Source of the DNA: Aphrophora alni
Lineage: Eukaryota > Arthropoda > Insecta > Hemiptera > Aphrophoridae
DNA: 64,000 nt
NCBI GenBank assembly: GCA_963513935.1
Contig: OY740773.1
Location: 99,867,291 to 99,931,290, forward strand
Direction of reading: 5' to 3'
Part shown: piece by piece, positions 13,048 to 22,470 of the stretch
How positions within the stretch are numbered: the stretch's first letter is position 1
Layout of the letters: every line of letters starts with the position of its first letter
The notes under the pieces: generated by a model
The model's input: only the letters and a program-made list of their open reading frames with translations
Told to the model about the DNA's origin: nothing
Databases searched by the model: none
Translations under genes and position numbers: made by a program

Positions 13048-13362
13048 CTTTCAAATGAGAACCGAGAAGAACGCGAAGAGCGTTTACAATTTGATCGTCA
13101 ACACAAATCGCAAAGCCATGCTGTGGAAACCCTTGAAGAACTTCATGTTCGTAGAGAACGTGATCGACGACAATGGCAGGAGCGAAATGCTAGTCTGGCA
13201 GCGTTCGGAAAGGCGATCAATAAATTTTGTGACAAAATCTATGAAATTTGTACGAAGCGATGCTATCACAGTCAAGTTGCAACGTTGAAATTTGCCGAAA
13301 CAAAGCCATCCTATTTGCCCGATGAATTGAAAGATAAAAAATTACTTATAACTAAAAAGTAG
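13048..13362 (+). pseudogene. Helitron-type protein, N-terminal fragment
   Basis: One open frame of about 100 residues ends at the stop at 13360-13362. It begins with Arg/Glu-rich charged sequence (NENREEREERLQFDRQ) and ends with KAINKFCDKIYEICTKRCY and SYLPDELKDKK. A charged repeat region followed by a Cys pattern (C-x-x-C-x3-C, here the first Cys of the second pair is Tyr) and 'YLP-EL' is what I recall just before the Rep/helicase part of insect and spider Helitron proteins. The Rep and helicase domains are absent, because the frame stops at once and poly-A-rich sequence follows. So this is a fragment captured or left behind. Family assignment is from memory of the motif and is moderately secure. 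Confidence 0.5.
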
Positions 13363-13454
13363 AAAATAAAAATAAATATTTTTATAAATTTAAACTCACT
13401 TCTTAAAAAAAAAAGTAAAAAAAAAAAAAAATTAAAAAAAAAGAACAAAAACAC

Positions 13455-13598
13455 ACACTAAGTATTAATACTAATTTTAATGTAAATTACAAATTAAAGT
13501 GTGAGCGCTTGTAATTTTAAATTATAACTATGCTTTTCAGGAGCGCCCACACTTTACTTTGTAATTTACGTTTAAATTAGTACTTTGTACTAAGTATG
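13455..13598. mobile_element. Hairpin MITE-like element
   Basis: Two arms of about 55 bp (13455-13509 and 13540-13598) pair as inverted complements with few mismatches around a loop of about 30 bases. The inner part of the arms is the best match (GTAAATTACAAA, TAAAGTGTG and GCGCT on the left arm). No coding capacity. Confidence 0.8.
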
Positions 13599-14299
13599 TT
13601 TTTTATCTTTCTTTATTTATTTAGAAAAGTGGGTTATTAAATTTTATTTTTATTTCACAATATTTCAGTAGTAAGATTCTAGTAGAATCCAATAAAGCAG
13701 TAGTTATATAAAGTATATCAAATATCAGTAAGCTAGGTTACGCAACTTTTTTATTATGCGAGTTGCGTAATTTTTAGACTGGATTCTTACTGTTATAGAG
13801 ACTATTTTTATATTAGGTATGAGGTATATAAACAAGAAGGAATAATAATTAGTTAAAACGTAGAATTCCATACAACGTATACGTGAGCCAGTAATAGTGA
13901 CAAGTAAATGATCTAATAAATACTCTTTGTCCGTTTATCCGCTGTATTTGTTTTATCGTGTAAATCTCTTTAATGGTAAATTATTTAAACGTCTCGACGA
14001 AAACTCTAGCGAACAAAAAATAGCAAGTTTTGGCGTATTTATCCTGTAAACTGTACGGAAGGGTACATCCAGTAGTTGTACCGAGTAATGAGTACTTTAC
14101 ATTACTTCACTGTCCCAAGGGGGTGCAAATAGTAATGGTGCACAATCTTTCACTAAGAAAGCGACTATCACACTCTTAGAAACCTAATGCCTACCTACCT
14201 CCTGCACTCTCTAGTTTCCTTACCTCTGTCTTGCAATTATTTAATTACTAATTTCCAAAGTATTATAAAAAGTTGTTTTGTAATAAAAATAATCTCTGT
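13599..14299. other. Unannotated sequence with a short repeat shared with 43540-43610
   Basis: The segment 13675-13740 (AATAAAGCAGTAGTTATATA and following) recurs just beside the second SINE copy at 43540-43610. The rest has no recognised feature. Confidence 0.4.
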
Positions 14300-14720
14300 C
14301 ATCTGTCGCATGAGGAGCCAAAACGAGTACACCGATTCCAAATTTAGTATGTGGATATACAGTACTTTATTATTTTTAAAACTTTTTTATATATGTATGA
14401 TTTAAAATTTACCTGTAGCTACCATAATAAAACTAACACAAAATTACGATTTTTCTCCAAAACAGTTCAAACGATTTTGATACAATTTTACACAAGTATA
14501 GCTTCTAAGGACTCGAACCAAACGTACTGCTTGCTATCTCTCCAAAAATATCGGTTCATGAGTTATCTGGGGGGGGGGGGATAGATCAGCCAATGAACCA
14601 TTTAATTCTTAATTACCAAAATTGATTCTACCGATTCCGGTCAAATTTGAGCGGAATTTGAACATTAACTCCAACCCGTGTGAAAAATCGGAAGTAAAAA
14701 AATATTATGATTTAAGTGAC
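14300..14720 (+). repeat. Family C dispersed repeat, copy 1
   Basis: Noncoding. It carries the family phrases ACGATTTTGATACAATTTT, TCTAAGGACTCGAACCAAAC and ATCTCTCCAAAAATATCGG with GGTTCATGAGTTATC. A run of 12 G (14569-14580) follows the last phrase. Confidence 0.7.
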
Positions 14721-15782
14721 CTCACGAATAGGTTGTGGAATTAGTTGTTGGGGAGGCACTTATTTTGTTATACTCAAGCCACTAATTGGTCTAGAAAAAA
14801 GTATTATTCCAGTAATTTTTAGGAGATCTAAATTTGATTACTCTTTTTGGCATTTAAAATCCTTCCGTTACGACTTTTTATGTATATAAAGTCTTTAAAA
14901 TAATTTGCCAACAAAATTCTGTTGTTGTAAATAACACGCTAAATACTGCATACAGTTTAAGGAACTCTGGTATGGTACATGTACCCTTACCTAAACTAAA
15001 TTTAACTCTATACCGTCAAATATTTTATTTATAGTGCGACTCGTTTTTATAACCTTTCCATTCCAAAAATTGTGATTTTAAAAAATATGTCAAACAGTGT
15101 TATGTTAAGAAATATAAAATCTTGGTTGTTTTTATTAGAAAATATTGAACCTCTTTTCTCGTACAACAATATATATTGTGAAACACTTTGAAAATTGATT
15201 TCCTCTATATTATCAGTATATTTAAATACAATATTTGCTTGTTTCTTGTGGTTAAGTTAGGGCACCTGCCGAGTTCTCCATTTGGATAGTGTTTTTGTTC
15301 TTTTTGATGGAAGTCTCATACTTGCGTTTTCCTATGAGACTCCTAAATTTGTTCACTATTGTACTGTTTACTGTGTCCCTGGAAACTTGGATATGTAATG
15401 TTATGTATAAAATCTATAATTATGTAAAAATTCTATAAAAGTTAAGCTACCTTTAAGTTAAGGAAGTAGTTTCTTTTGTTTTGTTTTGAGTAGGATTATA
15501 TCGTATTTTTATGTGTATATTCATGTACTTATATGTATGTTTACAGTGTAATTAATGTGAATAAATATATTATATTTAAAAAATAATAATATAAATAATA
15601 ATTGGCAAAACAAAATGATACTTGACAGCTTTCATTAAAAGCTTGATTTTAATGAAATACGACTTAGCTAAGGACCTGTTTATAGCACAGGCAGAGGAAT
15701 GTGCATATTTCAATACATAATTTTTTTTTTTTTTAATAGAAAGGCATTGATGATTCATTTTCACTGTTTGATTGATTATTTC
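14721..15782. other. AT-rich sequence, small hairpin at 15312-15340
   Basis: No gene recognised. GTCTCATA at about 15312 and TATGAGAC at about 15333 form a perfect 8-bp stem with a 12-13-base loop. Several AATAAA/ATTAAT motifs lie near 15550-15600, but no upstream coding exon supports a 3' UTR. Confidence 0.35.
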
Positions 15783-15850
15783 GATAGTTTTGGAGATGGG
15801 TATTTGGGAAAGTTTGTGCAATATTTTTACACCATTTGCTATCTCTGTAG
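15783..15850 (+). repeat. Family C tail fragment
   Basis: TAGTTTTGGAGATGGGTATT and GGGAAAGTTTGTGCAATATT match the tail phrase also seen near 39510, 54165 and 59580. This explains part of the 143-residue frame on the opposite strand. Confidence 0.6.
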
Positions 15851-16349
15851 TACTATTCACCGTTAAGCTCGCGCAAATGTTTGATAGTGTCTCATTAAAC
15901 AATTCTCCGCAAAATCCTAAAGTAGTTAAGAGTTTTTCTGGAATTAAAGTAAAGTCATGTGCGACTAAAATTTGCAAAAAAAGGAAAGAAAGAAAATAAG
16001 AAAACACATTTAAATTCTAATCGTATTTTGTGTGCGGACGAAGAATAATCTACGTGACACCAGGTCTGAATACTAATTGTCTACTGCCAAGTATTAACAT
16101 TTCTTTACAGTTTGTCTCTCTAAAAAATATTGTTTTTAAACACCAGAATCAGATGTTCTTAACTGATAAATATCTCTACTTAAAAACTTTAAAATATCTT
16201 TTTGTTATTCAAATGTATATTTGTTAAATATTGAAAGAAAAAAAATTGTTTTATTTCCGAATTGTTTTTCAATGTTTACTTTCCCATATAGGAAAAATTG
16301 TGGGATGCTTCACAAAAACGAAGCATCCTGAACGGTTTTTACTATGGTA

Positions 16350-16650
16350 AATGTCTGTCGTGTGTGCAATGCTTTACAGACTAAACGGGTAGATCGATTT
16401 TAATCAAATTTAATATGTGGGTATATTTTAACAATTTTTCGTTGCAAGTTTAAAAAAATGATTTTGAAAAATTTGTGGGTAGATGTAATAGAAAACCAGA
16501 ATTATGATTTTCTCAAAATCTGCTTTAACGATTTTTAAAAAATTGCACAAATGTAGCTTTTAACGACCATAACAAATCGTAATGGTTTCAATCTCTCCAA
16601 AATAAAGTCAGTACGTTTCTTATATAGGAACCGGTAAGCTACAAAAATGA
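16350..16650 (+). repeat. Family C dispersed repeat, copy 2
   Basis: Has ATCGATTTTAATCAAATTT, the TGTGGGTAGATGTAATAGAAA stretch (a diverged form of the TGTAGCTGCCATA phrase), TTCTCAAAATC and ATCTCTCCAAAAT in family order. Confidence 0.7.
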
Positions 16651-16726
16651 AAAAAAATTATATTAACTTTGTATTTTGAGTTAAAAATTGTATAAATGTA
16701 TTTAAAATAACTATATATGAGGAGGG

Positions 16727-16742
16727 TATATATATATATATA

Positions 16743-16775
<33 letters not shown>
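16727..16775. repeat. (TA)n microsatellite
   Basis: Two runs, 16727-16742 and 16746-16775, broken by a short CTG. Confidence 0.95.
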
Positions 16776-16776
<1 letters not shown>

Positions 16777-16799
16777 CAACAAATTTAATTAAATAATAT

Positions 16800-16945
16800 A
16801 AAATAAACACTCCCCAGCCATCGAATACTTTAATAGCGTCAGGGTTAAAAGACATCAAGTGTTGGTCAAGATATCAAGCAACACCTGATAGAAAGAAAGA
16901 AAGAGAGTGTCACAACTGTACTCACCAAAGCGCGCCGCTGAGGTA
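16800..16945 (-). repeat. Family S dispersed repeat, copy 2
   Basis: On the minus strand it shows a diverged family S with the 'GACGCTATTAAAGTATTCGA' segment (16821-16840 region). The B-box part is missing or decayed. Confidence 0.55.
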
Positions 16946-17309
16946 AGGATATGAGATAAGGATGAAAGATCTGTGGTAAATAGAAAAGTCAATTATAAAA
17001 GAATTTAAATGCAAAGCGCCCAAAGTAAAAGGATTAGCATTTACAAGAAGTAGTCTTCTAAATTTCTGTAAATAATAATTTCTGTTGGATTTCTACAAAC
17101 TTGTATCTTCCGACATCAATCTTGCTTCACACAAGTCTAGCTACCCAGTACTTCTTCTGGACTTCCGCCGTAAATACACTCTGAGCTCAAAGAAAACTCT
17201 AAAGGGCTGAACCAAAACAAAGGCGTTACACTTAGGCTGCAATAATAGATTACCCAGGTCATTATATAGTGTACCAACAATAAGCTTATACCATGTTATT
17301 GATTAATAG

Positions 17310-17540
17310 ATTTTTTTTCTTCCTTTTTATAGGTGATAAACCTCTCAGTTATCATTGATATAAAATAAAGAAGTAAACTACATACTTCAATAACATCAGG
17401 GTCGGAAAAAACAAGAGTTGTTAAATAGAGACCAAATAAGAAAGATAAAAAAGAGGGATCTAACCCACGACTACGTGACAAAAGGTATGAGTCCAGGGAT
17501 TGCTACGACCGTACTCACTATAGAGCTCAATTAAACACAT
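17310..17540 (-). repeat. Family S dispersed repeat, copy 3
   Basis: On the minus strand, a near-complete member: TGAGTACGGTCGTAGCAATCC head, GTGGGTTAGATCCC box, TTGTTTTTTCCGACCCTGA, and an outer tail with CTGAGAGGTTTATCACCT. Confidence 0.75.
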
Positions 17541-18025
17541 TAATCAAATAATAAACCCCTTAGGTGATTAAACTCAAGGTCACTCTAAAGGTTATAATAG
17601 TACGATCAATACTAAAACAACAACAAACTTTAACGTAAACAAAACAATCAGGGAATTGTAAAAGTAATTTAACACAGACCAAACAGGAAATTAATTGCTT
17701 TCTGTATAATTAACAATGGGGGATTATCATTTCGAATGAATTGAAAACAGAGAGAAAGTCGTGAGAATGAAATTCATCTCATGCTCTAGCTTGTGAATTT
17801 ATTGTTTACTCGCTTCGTTCGTTTATAAACTTCTGCCTATAGTCTTGTTTGAAATTATATTTAATTTAAAAAAAGCAAACTGTTAATCATTATATACAAG
17901 GTTAAAAAGAATGGTGTAAAAATAAACAGCTGTTGTAAACAATCAACTGCTTGCAACAATGGAAGTGCTTGGTATCAATTTTTTTTTTTTTTGTGGATAA
18001 GTTAATTTTATCCCTGTGATACATG
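17541..18025. other. Unannotated AT-rich sequence
   Basis: No gene seen. TGAGAATGAAATTCATCTCA near 17763 is a short palindrome. Confidence 0.35.
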
Positions 18026-19835
18026 TATTATCAAAAAAGGAGTTTTGTGTGTTGGAATTTGCACGAATGGGATCATTTGTGCTGCGAAGCTACACTAAAT
18101 ATGGATATAATCCGCCTTACAGAAACTTCATTGCTCGGCGGGTGGGGCATTTCCAAACGAATAGCTATTTATGCCTTGGTAAAAGTTCATGAACACAACA
18201 AGTGAATAGTGTTCGTGGAGTTTACGCTCGCAGTTTAAAAACGTCGACAATATGGGATAGTTTATCGCAACAGGTATCACAGTCTGTTTAGTATGTCTTG
18301 AGAAAGCATCTTCAATTTGAGCCATTGGTACAAAACTTGAAACCAAACGACAAGCTTATATACTTGGACGTTTTTATGGTTGGGCCGATTAGAGGAGGAT
18401 ATTTTCTACGAATGTCTCATGTTCAGTGACGATAAGACATAAAAAACATCTTCGATTTGAGCCATTGGTACAAAACTTGAAACCGAACGACAAGCTTATA
18501 TACTTGGACGTTTTTTTGGTTGGGCCGATTAGAGGAGGATAGTTTCTACGAATGACTCATGTTCAGTGATGATAAGACATAGAAAACATCTTCGATTTGA
18601 GCCATTGGTACAAGACTTGAAACCGAACGACAAGCTTATATACTTGGACGTTTTTTTGGTTGGGCCGATTAGAGGAGGCTAGTTTCTACAATGACTCATG
18701 TTCAGTGATGATAAGATATAGAAAACATCTTCGATTTGAGCCATTGGTACAAGACTTGAAACCGAATGACAAGCTTATATACTTGGACGTTTTTATGGTT
18801 GGGCCGATTAGAGAAGGATGGTTTCTACGAATGACTCATGTTCAGTGACGATAAGACATAGAAAGCATCTTCGATTTGAGCCATTGGTACAAGACTTGAA
18901 ACCGAATGACAAGCTTATATACTTGGACGTTTTTATGGTTGGGCCGATTAGAGAAGGATGGTTTCTACGAATGACTCATGTTCAGTGACGATAAGACATA
19001 GAAAGCATCTTCGATTTGAGCCATTGGTACAAGACTTGAAACCGAACGACAAGCTTATATACTTGGACTGTTTTTGGTTGGGCCGATTAGAGGAGGATAG
19101 TTTCTACGAATGACTCATGTTCAGTGACGATAAGACATAGAAAGCATCTTCGATTTGAGCCATTGGTACAAGACTTGAAACCGAACGACAAGCTTATATA
19201 CTTGGACTGTTTTTGGTTGGGCCGATTAGAGGAGGATAGTTTCTACGAATGACTCATGTTCAGTGACGAGAAGATATTCTGCCCAAGTGGGAAAGTTAAC
19301 CGGCACAATGTGAGGATCTAGGGTACTGAGAACCAGAGACTCTGCCAAAGTAAACAAGTTTTGTAATATGAACAGCTGCAAAGAGTACCTACGTTGTTCG
19401 TTTTTGCCGATAAAACAATCAATGGTCATGTTTACCTTTACACGCTAACGAAATATGCCTCAGATGGGGCATGCCGAATGTAATCTCTCAACGGGATGGC
19501 GCTCCGCCACATTTATATATGGATGTTCGATGGTGCGATACTTTTTGCAGATGTTGGATGTGGCCACCGCGGAAGACTATTCACCAATACTAATTTGCCC
19601 TCCATATTCACCATATTTGAAAAAAATGCTATTAATTCATATGAAGAATACATCAACGAATTAGTTTATGTGGAGCCTTGACACAAACATTAATTGCTAA
19701 AAACATCACATTTCTAAAATAATAGAATTGATATCAGTAGATATGCTGACAACATCTGGGCAGACTTCGAATACCACTTGGGTGTTTTTCGTGTCACCAA
19801 TGTGGTTCGCATCGAGCACTTGTGATAAAATTTTG
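18026..19835 (+). pseudogene. Tc1/mariner-superfamily transposase, dead, with internal tandem array
   Basis: Pieces of one transposase appear in order on the plus strand, in shifting frames. The N-terminal part includes FARMGSFVLRSYTKYGYNPP. A helix-turn-helix-like part follows ending in YVLRKHLQFEPLVQNLKPND. Then comes the first catalytic motif FSDEKIF (about 19259), continuing as CPSGKVNRHNVRI. The second motif is QRDGAPPH (about 19487). The third is decayed to PPYSPYLKK, with Tyr where Asp is expected. The C-terminus is EYHLGVFRVTNVVRIEHL with a stop near 19824. This order and the FSDE / QQDGAPPH signature are those of insect Tc1-like (DDE_3) transposases. Stops and frameshifts occur throughout. 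The block just before FSDEKIF is amplified seven times. I could not find terminal inverted repeats. Confidence 0.8.
18300..19265 (+). repeat. Seven tandem copies of a 139-140 bp transposase segment
   Basis: The word CATCTTC followed by ATTTGAGCC starts units at 18307, 18447, 18587, 18726, 18866, 19006 and 19145. Each unit runs through CTTATATACTTGGAC to ATGTTCAGTGA. Steps are 139 or 140 bp, not a multiple of three, so the frame shifts at each unit. Only the seventh copy continues into the rest of the transposase. Units 4 and 5 share GAGAAGGATGG, and units 6 and 7 share a 3-base-shorter GGACTGTTTTTGG, which points to recent unit-by-unit growth. Confidence 0.95.
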
Positions 19836-19869
19836 TATTTTTGTTGAGTTTATGTAAAAGTAAAAATGT

Positions 19870-20040
19870 CTCTATATATTAAAGTCAAATCCCACTGACT
19901 GATCACGAAATGTCTGGTTCTAGCTATGAATATTTTAAATGGTGTGGGGTAGGTCTGTAGATGCGTATTAGGGTTGTGCTAAGAATCTGGAATCTGAAAA
20001 AAAATCGCGCGCAAAGTCACTAGTCACGGTAACAGCTAGT
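19870..20040 (+). repeat. Family G repeat copy
   Basis: GACTGATCACGAA followed by GGTAGGTCTGTAGATGCGTA and AAGAATCTGGAATCTGAA, matching the partial copies at 7270-7510. It begins about 35 bp after the transposase stop. Confidence 0.6.
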
Positions 20041-20561
20041 TTATCTATAAATAAATTCAACTATGAATAAAAATAACTTTACTTTTGTACCATCTTTTTG
20101 CACCAAACAGTTTATAAAATTTAATAAATCTTAAATTGAATTATTTAAAATCTCGTGTACATAAATTCAAAAAACCCTTCAACAACTAGCTTAAAACATG
20201 CGCCTCCCTTCTCTTAATTGGTTATGTGAGTGCACGCAATTAGGGATAATGTAATGTACACACGCGGACATCATAAAAAGAGCAATTAAATGCTAAACAC
20301 ACACGAGATTTAATTATACAATTATAGTATGAAATAAACTGTTAAAATATTCATTAGGTTTATGTTTTATGAAGAAATGGTGATTAAATGAATAATTTTA
20401 CGAATATCAGGAAGTAATCGTTTTTCATTAAAATTTACTGATATAATCTGCAGCTTGGTGTTACTAAATATGCTGCAAAATTTGCTCTAACTTTCTTAAC
20501 CGTTTCCAGGTACAAAACTAATCGTCACCAAAACTGTCCGTTGGTAGTTGTCTATAAAACT

Positions 20562-20564
<3 letters not shown>
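20041..20564. other. Unannotated AT-rich sequence
   Basis: No feature recognised. Confidence 0.35.

Positions 20565-20623
<59 letters not shown>
20565..20623. repeat. (TA)n microsatellite
   Basis: About 29 uninterrupted TA units. Confidence 0.97.
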
Positions 20624-20626
<3 letters not shown>

Positions 20627-20761
20627 AATATGAACCAAAACTTGCTTCACTTGTGCCATAATAAAGTCCTCAAGTGTAAATAGTTATTTTATTAAAATTG
20701 AGCATATAGTCATTTGTGGAGGATTTGGTTGAGGTTCTTTTTTGTTTTTACGGGTTATAGG

Positions 20762-20762
<1 letters not shown>

Positions 20763-20804
<42 letters not shown>
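20763..20804. repeat. (TA)n microsatellite
   Basis: About 21 TA units, 140 bp after the previous tract. Confidence 0.97.
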
Positions 20805-20810
<6 letters not shown>

Positions 20811-21569
20811 GGGAGTTCAGGAGATTATAGAGACCTAAAAAAAGAAACATTGTTCATATGAACATTGGTCCCGAAAAGCATCGTGTTCCGTCTGTGGGTC
20901 ATTTTGTGTTTTTTAATAGGTTAATGACAACTTTAGAAATTATAAAGATTATGAGTTTAAATTTGGTATACGCATAATTTATGCTATTTTTATCAGTATA
21001 CCAAGTTCCAAAACTTTATAATTTAAATATTCAAAATGGCAACAAAATGTTTCAAATATCTCAGTTACCGTAAATTTTACAAAAATTTTATAAGAGACAA
21101 AATATTTATATTATTGATGATAAACAAAATAGGGTTTTTAACTTTTCTGTAGCTTAAAAGATAATCAAGTTATCGTCGAAAAACCTAAAACTAAAGAAAT
21201 TTGTAATTGTCAAGAGCATACAAAATTATTAAAATACATATTTTCGACAATATGGAAATTTATTTTTAAAAATGTAATTTGCCTTATGAAAAGTCAAAGT
21301 ATTAAAACAAACAAAAAACACTTATTTTTAATTAAATAGTACAATTCAGGATATTGAACTAAGGATTCTTTCTCAAACAAAATAAATAAAACTAAAAATT
21401 GCCCATTATCTGGGACAAAAACAGAATATATTGGCTGGAGTTCTTAGTTAGCAGTTTGTAAACATTGAAATTACAAATGGTACTCTGAATCTACCGAAAG
21501 AGTTACTTTTTCGCAATATTTGAGTGGTGACATTGTCTACTGAACTGTAATTAAACAAAAAGTGTAGTT
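20805..21569. other. Unannotated AT-rich sequence
   Basis: No gene or element recognised. Confidence 0.35.
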
Positions 21570-21585
21570 TTATAAAGTGTAGTGA

Positions 21586-21725
21586 GTACTTAAGAAACAC
21601 TGGGACACATCCTTCATGAATGTCCAGCGACACTAGCGCCAAAGGAGACGGGGATAACCAGACTTGGAAGTGAAATAAAGAATTCTTATAGAAAACGTTT
21701 TCTGGATGTTTTTTGATGAAAACAA
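21586..21725 (+). pseudogene. Possible LINE ORF2 C-terminal remnant
   Basis: The plus strand reads TLGHILHECPATLAPKE and then TRLGSEIKNSYRKRF in one frame. A His-x3/4-Cys-Pro pattern of this type closes many R1/jockey-like ORF2 proteins ('ET-x-HIL-x-ECPAL'). The match is short, and there is no upstream RT sequence. The 98-residue minus-strand frame over this site is then a shadow. Confidence 0.35.
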
Positions 21726-22239
21726 ACAGGAGACAACATACCATCGATTCTAAAAGCTAGTACAAAATATAAATCAATTATGGTAAAACTGTAAAATTTA
21801 AATTGTTCAATAACTAATTCATACTGATTATTTCAACATACCTATTTAGCGGCAAAGAACTCGAAATAATCTGAAACAAAAACAAATTTTGGGCCATTTA
21901 AATTATTGTAAAATATTTTTTATCAGTGTGGTTTACCACAAATTTCAAAGCTTTAGAAAATTTAACATTTTTTACACTGTAAAATATACATTTTTATTTT
22001 AAGCCACAAACATTTAGATTCTTTGGTGTTGACTGACCAACGGAGTTAATGTATTTCCGAAGGCTACTCTGGGATTACTAGAGAGTATTTCTGACAGAGA
22101 ACGATTCCTTTAATACCCCTTGCTACAGAATCAATAAATAATTAAAGATCGGTGGTTTAATTGTACTTATAAGTCGAAATTTATTATATAGAGTGAATCA
22201 GATCTCCCGTGCGCAATGGACACGACTGAACTGTATGAG
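21726..22239. other. Unannotated AT-rich sequence
   Basis: No feature recognised. Confidence 0.3.
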
Positions 22240-22470
22240 CTACAGCCTTCATTTTACTTAGACCCCTTATTTATACCCTAGATAATCCAGTAAAATGTTT
22301 TCAAATCTCAAAAATGCCCCAAATGTGCTTGGGGGGGGGGGTCGTTTTGGATAATTTTCAAATATAAAGGTAGTTTGAATAATACTTCATTTTAAAGGTC
22401 TCTGTTCACTGATCATTTTTGGAAAAAAGTTTTTACTGCGTATGTATAGGGTGTTCCAAAATGTCAAAAA
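22240..22470 (+). repeat. Possible transposon end with G-run
   Basis: AAAAATGCCCCAAATGTGCTT is followed by 11 G (22331-22341), a GGTCTCTGTTCACTGATCATT phrase, and TATAGGGTGTTCCAAAATGT at 22445-22464. The last looks like a transposon terminus of the type 'AGGGTGTTCC'. I find no partner end in the window. Confidence 0.3.

Noticed and set aside
15576..16007. 143-residue minus-strand frame with a hydrophobic start, three N-x-T sequons and a pyrimidine-rich TAG that looks like a splice acceptor, so a possible secreted-protein exon
   Set aside because: Its middle lies over a family C tail fragment (15783-15850) found at several other sites, its end is low-complexity Lys/Ile sequence, and no partner exon was found.
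21448..21744. 98-residue minus-strand frame
   Set aside because: The plus strand at 21586-21725 reads better as a LINE C-terminal remnant, making the minus frame a shadow.
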